The notes under the pieces: model-generated
Database searches by the model: none
Seen by the model: the letters and a program-made list of their open reading frames with translations, nothing else
Told to the model about the DNA's origin: nothing
Part shown: in pieces, positions 5,724 to 9,896 of the stretch
Layout of the letters: every line of letters starts with the position of its first letter
How positions within the stretch are numbered: position 1 is the stretch's first letter
Program-made: the position numbers and the translations under genes
Assembly: GCA_027886795.1 (NCBI GenBank)
Contig: JAPCJU010000026.1
Location: 1-9,896 of the forward strand
Direction of reading: 5' to 3'
Source: Nitrososphaerota archaeon
Lineage (GTDB): Archaea; Thermoproteota; Nitrososphaeria; Nitrososphaerales; CADDZS01
DNA length: 9,896 nucleotides

Positions 5724-6764
5724 TTGACCGAAAATGGGACAAAGGGCTGGAAGATTCCAGATCTGTTCCGTGAACAGCTCGATACACTCAAAGAAAATTC
5801 TGTAGCCAAGATCACATATTTTGCCCACCGACAGGCGGATCCAGACGCCATCTGCGCTGCGGCAGGGTTGTCTCTTTTGGTACAGCGATCATTTCCTGAT
5901 CGCCAATTTGAATCTCTGATTATCTTGCCGCAGGGGGCGAGCGTATTGGGGGAAAAGGTTTCGTCAATCTTTGGGCTGAGAACTCATTTCAAGGTGGATC
6001 CGGTAACAGTCAAAGAAAGCGATTTGATCGTCGTGGTAGATAGTGGGGATCGCCATCTGCTAGAACCATACCTTGATCCTATATCAGAAAGTTCCGCCAA
6101 AAAAATCGTCATTGATCATCACGCTTCGAGCCTGGAAAATGAATCATGGAAAGGCTTTGATTACAAAATAATCGAAAGTAAATCGACCTCCACTTGCGAA
6201 ATTATTGCATTGGGTTTTCCTCCGGCAATATTCTCAAGGGAGATATGTCGAATTCTTCTTACGGGTCTGATGTTTGACTCCCAACATCTCGGGTTGGCAG
6301 GCGCTAGTACGCTTGAAGCAGCCCTGATTTTAGTCAATGGTGGAGCCGAGATTCCTGATACAAAGAAAATTCTCAGATACAAACCCCATCGGTCTGAGAT
6401 TCTTGCTAGATTGAAAGCGTCACAGAGACTTCAATTTGAAGAATGCAATGGCCGTTTCTTGGTGAAGGGTGAAGTATCGAGTTTTCAAGCATCAGTAGCT
6501 CGAATGCTTGTCGATATTGGTGCTGATGTGGGAATCGCATTCGGAGAAAGTAACGCGGAGGCACGGCTGTCCGCCAGAAGTACTCAGTCGTTCTACAAAG
6601 AAACAGGAATAGATTTGGCCGAAGAAATACGAAAAGTCGCTAATCATTTTGGAATAGTCGGTGGAGGTCACTCCACGGCCGCCTCTGTCTCGGGAAAAAT
6701 AGAACCCTCAGCGCTAGCAAATCAACTTCTGCAAAACTTGAAGGGAAGATTACTACAAAAATAG
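5724..6764 (+). CDS. DHH/DHHA1 family phosphoesterase (NrnA/RecJ-like)
   Basis: Predicted metal-dependent phosphoesterase of the DHH superfamily, which includes bacterial NrnA (nanoRNase and pAp phosphatase) and RecJ. It has 346 residues. Visible in the DHH domain: H35 with D39 and D41 (HRQADPDA), VVVDSGD at 103-109 (D106), IDHH at 130-133, and GLMFDSQ at 181-187 (D185), giving the expected manganese-binding set. The DHHA1 domain follows, with GGGHSTAA at 313-320, the substrate-binding signature. It should therefore be active. TTG at 5724 is the only plausible start near the N-terminus, since the next in-frame Met is residue 183. The position after prefoldin beta is common in archaea. Substrate cannot be read from the sequence; short RNA oligonucleotides or pAp are likely candidates. 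Confidence 0.88.
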   Translation: MTENGTKGWKIPDLFREQLDTLKENSVAKITYFAHRQADPDAICAAAGLSLLVQRSFPDRQFESLIILPQGASVLGEKVSSIFGLRTHFKVDPVTVKESDLIVVVDSGDRHLLEPYLDPISESSAKKIVIDHHASSLENESWKGFDYKIIESKSTSTCEIIALGFPPAIFSREICRILLTGLMFDSQHLGLAGASTLEAALILVNGGAEIPDTKKILRYKPHRSEILARLKASQRLQFEECNGRFLVKGEVSSFQASVARMLVDIGADVGIAFGESNAEARLSARSTQSFYKETGIDLAEEIRKVANHFGIVGGGHSTAASVSGKIEPSALANQLLQNLKGRLLQK

Positions 6765-6771
6765 TGATTAC

Positions 6772-6783
6772 AATAAATTTATT
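6772..6783 (+). promoter_or_regulatory. Probable TATA box of the ECF transporter operon
   Basis: AATAAATTTATT is a perfect palindrome containing the same ATAAATTT core (6773-6780) as the box before the DHH gene. Usual spacing puts transcription start near 6803, about 7 nt before the ATG at 6810. The 45-bp gap has no convincing ribosome-binding site and no room for a riboswitch, which fits a near-leaderless message. Confidence 0.5.
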
Positions 6784-6809
6784 ACGTCTCCGAGATAATT
6801 CGGTAGCTT

Positions 6810-7448
6810 ATGGATCAGATCGACGATGTTCGACCTTTGGCGTCGCGGACGAAGACTCAAACGATGACGGGAATCGGACTTTTTGTTGCCATCGCCTTGA
6901 TCTTGAATCTGAGCCGCCTTCAGGTTCCAGCTCCGTATGCTCCTTTCTTGATATATGAGATCTGGGAAATACCGATTGTCGCGTGCCTGTTAATTTACGG
7001 CCTGGGTGCTAGTATCATCGCCTCTTTGATAAACACGGGGGTGCTTCTGCTCGTAAATCCGGGTTCTCTAGGCGCTGGCCCAATTTACAACTTGATTGCA
7101 GTTATAGTGACTTTGATTTCGATATCTGCGGGAAACAAATTGCTCTCTAGGATGCATGCGGGATCTGCACCCATCGTTGTCGCGACAACTGCATTGGCTG
7201 CAGCGTTGCGCGCCTTGGTACTGACTTTTGTAAATTTTGTCTTGCTGCCATTTCCTCCCCCTCTTGGATTCAGCATCCCGCTAACTGGAGTGACTGGAGT
7301 AATCGCGATATTGCCTTTGATTGCTTTTTTCAACGCAACAATTGTCCTCTATACCGTCCCATTCGGATACGCAGTCGTTAGGGCGGTTTCTTCGAGATTT
7401 AGGTTCAGGTTAGCATATCCGCTAACATCATCCAGTCTCAGCAAATAG
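6810..7448 (+). CDS. ECF transporter S component (substrate-binding membrane subunit, possibly RibU-like)
   Basis: Predicted S component of an energy-coupling factor transporter: a small membrane protein that captures a vitamin or similar micronutrient. It has 212 residues and about six hydrophobic segments (near 20-37, 52-65, 67-83, 92-107, 120-147, 160-190). The first segment has small residues (G21, G23, A27, A29), as used for docking on EcfT. PAPYAPFLIYEIWEIP (40-55) resembles the loop and second helix of riboflavin-type RibU proteins, whose usual form is PxFLKxDFSDIP; acidic residues E50 and E53 replace the aspartates. It is the first gene of an S-A-A'-T block, so it is probably the dedicated partner. 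Riboflavin is my best guess for the substrate but not firm; another vitamin is possible. Confidence 0.8.
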   Translation: MDQIDDVRPLASRTKTQTMTGIGLFVAIALILNLSRLQVPAPYAPFLIYEIWEIPIVACLLIYGLGASIIASLINTGVLLLVNPGSLGAGPIYNLIAVIVTLISISAGNKLLSRMHAGSAPIVVATTALAAALRALVLTFVNFVLLPFPPPLGFSIPLTGVTGVIAILPLIAFFNATIVLYTVPFGYAVVRAVSSRFRFRLAYPLTSSSLSK

Positions 7449-7471
7449 AAAATGAAAACGCATGATCGTTC

Positions 7472-8359
7472 ATGTTGAGACCTGTTTCAGCGACGAACTC
7501 TTCAAATCCCGTGCTTGGTCGTGCTGCAAGCGACCTCATCGAGATTAAGGACCTTAATTTCAAATATTTCGGCTCAACAACCCCGGTTCTTCAGAACGTT
7601 AACCTCACCGTGAAGAATAACGAAATAGTTCTGATCGCAGGGCACTCCGGATCCGGAAAGAGTACTCTTCTCCGTGCAATCAATGGCCTGATTCCTCACC
7701 AGCACAGCGGCGATTATTCTGGTGAAGTGCTAGTTGATGGATTGAAAGTCTCGGAGACCAGCATGAGCGTTCTCGCCCTTAAAGTTGGTTACATTTTTCA
7801 GAACCCGGAAAATCAGATCTTCATGTTTTCAGTGGAGCGCGATGTGGCCTTCGGTCTGGAAAACCTCGCCTTACCCCAAGCTGAAATGAGGGAAAGAGTA
7901 GATTGGGCAATGGAATTGCTCCAGATCAAATCTCTAGCACTAAGAGCTCCCCACGAGCTTTCAGATGGTCAAAAACAGAGAGTGGCGATAGCAGGGGTTC
8001 TGGCAATGAAACCAAAGATCCTGATCTTGGACGAACCGACCTCATTGCTTGATCCATTCACGGCAAAATCGCTTGTAAACTTGATTCGGGATCTCAGAAG
8101 TACACTAGGAATAACGGTTCTGATTGTCGAGCACAGGTTAGACTTGGTAGCGAAAATATGCGATCGTATGGTTGTGGTTGACAAGGGCACGGTTGTGCTC
8201 GAAGGTTCGCCACGGGAGATATTATCAAAGACTGACGTGTCTCTGTTCGGGGTCACCGAACCGACTATTGTGAAGTTGTCAAAAAGGCTCTCGCTTGAAG
8301 GAGAGAAACTCGCCCTCGACGCCCAGGAGCTCACAACTGCCCTAAAGCCGGTCGCTTGA
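7472..8359 (+). CDS. ecfA1: ECF transporter ATP-binding protein, first ATPase (EcfA1-type)
   Basis: Cytoplasmic ATPase of the ECF module; it pairs with the next ATPase and drives tilting of the S component through EcfT. It has 295 residues. Visible are Walker A GHSGSGKST (57-65), Q-loop FQNPENQIF (109-117), signature LSDGQKQR (163-170), Walker B ILILDEP (183-189) and the switch histidine H221. The NPxNQ block after the Q-loop is typical of ECF ATPases. The signature has Asp where the common form has Gly (LSGGQ). About 20 residues precede the ATPase domain. The ATG at 7472 has no clear ribosome-binding site. It follows ecfS by 23 bp and shares an operon with it. Confidence 0.93.
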   Translation: MLRPVSATNSSNPVLGRAASDLIEIKDLNFKYFGSTTPVLQNVNLTVKNNEIVLIAGHSGSGKSTLLRAINGLIPHQHSGDYSGEVLVDGLKVSETSMSVLALKVGYIFQNPENQIFMFSVERDVAFGLENLALPQAEMRERVDWAMELLQIKSLALRAPHELSDGQKQRVAIAGVLAMKPKILILDEPTSLLDPFTAKSLVNLIRDLRSTLGITVLIVEHRLDLVAKICDRMVVVDKGTVVLEGSPREILSKTDVSLFGVTEPTIVKLSKRLSLEGEKLALDAQELTTALKPVA

Positions 8360-8382
8360 AAGCAATTCCGGAGTTTTCAACC

Positions 8383-8388
8383 AGAGGT
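8383..8388 (+). promoter_or_regulatory. Ribosome-binding site of ecfA2
   Basis: AGAGGT lies 7 nt before the TTG at 8396 and supports that TTG as the start. Confidence 0.55.
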
Positions 8389-8395
8389 TCTTTGA

Positions 8396-9238
8396 TTGCA
8401 ACTTAACAGCAATTTGAAAGACGGGAAACCTATCGTATCCTTTGAAGATGTTTTCTACAGCCACCCAAATGGAAACGTCGCGCTCAAAGGGGTCAATTTT
8501 TCCCTTAGGCAATCAGAGGTTCTTGCAATTCTTGGGAGCAATGGCGCTGGAAAGACGACTCTCGTTCGTCATATCAACGGACTACTGAAACCCACCCGAG
8601 GAAAAGTAAGCGTATTCGGCGAAGACACAAAACAACTATCTTCGGCGCAGTTATCGAGAAGAGTCGGCATAGTATTCCAGAACCCTAACAATCAACTCTT
8701 TGCCCAGTCGGTAAGAAAGGAGATCGAATTTGGGCTCAGAAATTTCGGATTTTCGGAAGATATCTTGAAGAAAAGGGTCGAATCTGCACTGAATGATTTT
8801 TCTCTTTTAGACTATGCAGATAGACCGCCTATGGAGTTGAGCGGAGGAGAGAAAAAGCGGCTGTGCATCGCGCTTGTCTTGGCTTGGGATCCGGATATTC
8901 TGATCCTGGATGAACCAACGGTGGGGCAGGATTCAGAACAGAAGGAAAAACTTTCTGAAATGACAAGGCTACTCCAATCACAGAACAAGAACGTCATTCT
9001 AGTCACCCACGATGTCGAATTTGTTTGGCCACTTCAGCCAAGGATAATTCTAATGGCAAACGGGTTAATCGTTGCCGATGGCACGTCGCAAGCGGTTCTT
9101 AGCGATTCTGATTTTACAAATCGTGCAGATGTCTTAGCGCCGCAGCTTGTTGATTTCTCCAAACTCATGGGCTTTCTGAAACCGTTTCCTTCCGCCCCCT
9201 TCGAAGCCGAAAAGATTCTGAGAATCGAACACGGTTAG
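8396..9238 (+). CDS. ecfA2: ECF transporter ATP-binding protein, second ATPase (EcfA2-type)
   Basis: Second ATPase of the ECF heterodimer, 280 residues. Visible are Walker A GSNGAGKTT (47-55), Q-loop FQNPNNQLF (94-102), signature LSGGEKKR (148-155), Walker B ILILDEP (168-174) and the switch histidine H205. It is clearly a paralog of the preceding ATPase but distinct in sequence, so the module has two different ATPases rather than a homodimer. Which of the pair is formally A1 or A2 is by position only. The TTG start is supported by an AGAGGT site 7 nt upstream. It lies 36 bp after ecfA1 and 26 bp before ecfT. Confidence 0.93.
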   Translation: MQLNSNLKDGKPIVSFEDVFYSHPNGNVALKGVNFSLRQSEVLAILGSNGAGKTTLVRHINGLLKPTRGKVSVFGEDTKQLSSAQLSRRVGIVFQNPNNQLFAQSVRKEIEFGLRNFGFSEDILKKRVESALNDFSLLDYADRPPMELSGGEKKRLCIALVLAWDPDILILDEPTVGQDSEQKEKLSEMTRLLQSQNKNVILVTHDVEFVWPLQPRIILMANGLIVADGTSQAVLSDSDFTNRADVLAPQLVDFSKLMGFLKPFPSAPFEAEKILRIEHG

Positions 9239-9264
9239 CAATGCGTTGTAGAGAGATGTAGGAA

Positions 9265-9896
9265 ATGCAGTGGGTCGCGGCAGGATTTCTATTCGTTCGG
9301 GGAAATACGTTCATCCATCGCCTGGATCCGAGGGTCAGGCTCCTAATTTCCCTTACTCTGTTCATCATCTCATTGCTGAGCCACAGCATCATACAACTTT
9401 CAGTTCTTATCGCAATCACCCTTTCCGTAGTTGCCTCCGCAAAAATAATCAAACGATTTGCAAAATCCATGTTGCTAACTGCAACGATTTCCCTAATTGC
9501 CTTCGTGTTGAATTTGGTTTTCAATCCAAAATCACCCCATGACGCCATCGTTTTTGGAATCAGGCTGTTTGCAGTGATATCCTCAACATCGCTATTCTTT
9601 CTCACATCTACTCCTGACGAGTTAGAGCAAGTCATGAAGTGGTTGAAATTACCTTCAGACTTTGTAATGATTTTTGTGATCGCCGTTAGATTCGTGCCAG
9701 TGCTTTTACTTGACGCCTTACAAATCATGGATGCACAGAGATCCAGAGGACTGGAATTTGACAAGGGTAATTTTGTTCAGAGGCTAAGGAATTCGATCCC
9801 TATTTTGGTGCCGCTGATAGCGGTTGCTCTGAATAGAAGTCTTGATCTTGCAGAGGCTATGGATTCAAGAGCTTACGGAGCAACAAAGAAACCAAC
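9265..9896 (+). CDS. ecfT: ECF transporter transmembrane protein EcfT (cut at the window end)
   Basis: Membrane coupling subunit that links the two ATPases to the S component. 210 codons are present and the stop lies beyond the window; family members are usually about 250-270 residues, so most of the protein is here. Visible are the N-terminal family signature FIHRLDPRVRLL (16-27), several hydrophobic helices (about 24-60, 68-88, 96-113, 132-150) and, on the cytoplasmic side, the two coupling-helix arginine motifs: SRG in AQRSRGLEF (157-165) and SRA in AMDSRAYG (198-205). These bind grooves in the ATPases. A TAG in frame at 9259-9261 leaves the ATG at 9265 as the first possible start; no good ribosome-binding site precedes it. 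Confidence 0.93.
   Translation, partial: MQWVAAGFLFVRGNTFIHRLDPRVRLLISLTLFIISLLSHSIIQLSVLIAITLSVVASAKIIKRFAKSMLLTATISLIAFVLNLVFNPKSPHDAIVFGIRLFAVISSTSLFFLTSTPDELEQVMKWLKLPSDFVMIFVIAVRFVPVLLLDALQIMDAQRSRGLEFDKGNFVQRLRNSIPILVPLIAVALNRSLDLAEAMDSRAYGATKKP

Noticed and set aside
6765..6809. A flavin (FMN) or other riboswitch ahead of the ECF operon
   Set aside because: The gap is only 45 bp and holds a TATA-like box; known vitamin riboswitches are much longer and no conserved stems are visible.
7969..8334. 121-codon minus-strand open frame inside ecfA1
   Set aside because: It is antisense to a clearly coding ABC ATPase; it reflects codon bias on the opposite strand.
9270..9542. 90-codon plus-strand open frame in another phase of the ecfT region
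   Set aside because: The frame starting at 9265 stays open to the window end and encodes a convincing EcfT; this one is a shifted-phase shadow.
9165..9764. 199-codon minus-strand open frame at the window end
   Set aside because: The plus strand here encodes EcfT with the LDPR signature and both arginine coupling motifs, so the long minus-strand frame is a shadow.

Overview
The window is archaeal. It carries the conserved proteasome–exosome superoperon: proteasome alpha, SBDS, Rrp4, Rrp41, Rrp42, ribosomal protein L37Ae, a Pcc1-type KEOPS subunit, prefoldin beta and a DHH phosphoesterase. Downstream lies a complete-looking ECF-type vitamin transporter locus (S, A, A', T). Ribosome-binding sites of the GAGGTG type, TATA-like boxes and frequent TTG starts fit an archaeon. 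From memory, the start of the proteasome alpha protein closely resembles thaumarchaeal (Nitrososphaeria) proteins. I therefore lean to that class or a near relative in the Thermoproteota, with only moderate confidence because no search was possible.

Layout. Positions 27-518 (minus strand) hold an archaeal DUF371 gene, transcribed divergently from everything else. The 109-bp gap to psmA holds TATA-like boxes for both directions and two CAGA...TCTG dyads that look like an operator. On the plus strand, psmA (628-1371) is followed by a 116-bp gap with a perfect 10-bp inverted repeat, a short T-run and a probable new promoter. Then come SBDS (1488), rrp4 (2217), rrp41 (3115), rrp42 (3871), rpl37ae (4688), pcc1 (4922), pfdB (5290) and the DHH gene (5724-6764). 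From rrp41 to rpl37ae the genes abut or overlap and look translationally coupled. A further TATA-like box precedes the DHH gene and another precedes the transporter genes ecfS (6810), ecfA1 (7472), ecfA2 (8396) and ecfT (9265, cut by the window end).

How the genes work together. Rrp41 and Rrp42 should form the hexameric phosphorolytic ring of the exosome, and Rrp4 its RNA-binding cap. SBDS acts in ribosome maturation and L37Ae is a large-subunit protein. Pcc1 belongs to the t6A tRNA-modification complex, prefoldin feeds unfolded proteins to the chaperonin, and the proteasome degrades proteins. The locus is thus an RNA and protein quality-control block. The DHH protein may finish off short oligonucleotides left by the exosome (inference). 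The ECF module is a separate uptake system; its S subunit looks most like a riboflavin-type binder, but the substrate is not certain.

Most of the window is ordinary conserved archaeal core. The accessory-looking points are the unusual acidic, Lys/Arg-free tail of Rrp4, the probable operator next to DUF371, the apparent splitting of the superoperon into several transcription units, and the unassigned S component. I saw no rRNA, tRNA, CRISPR array, insertion sequence or phage gene.
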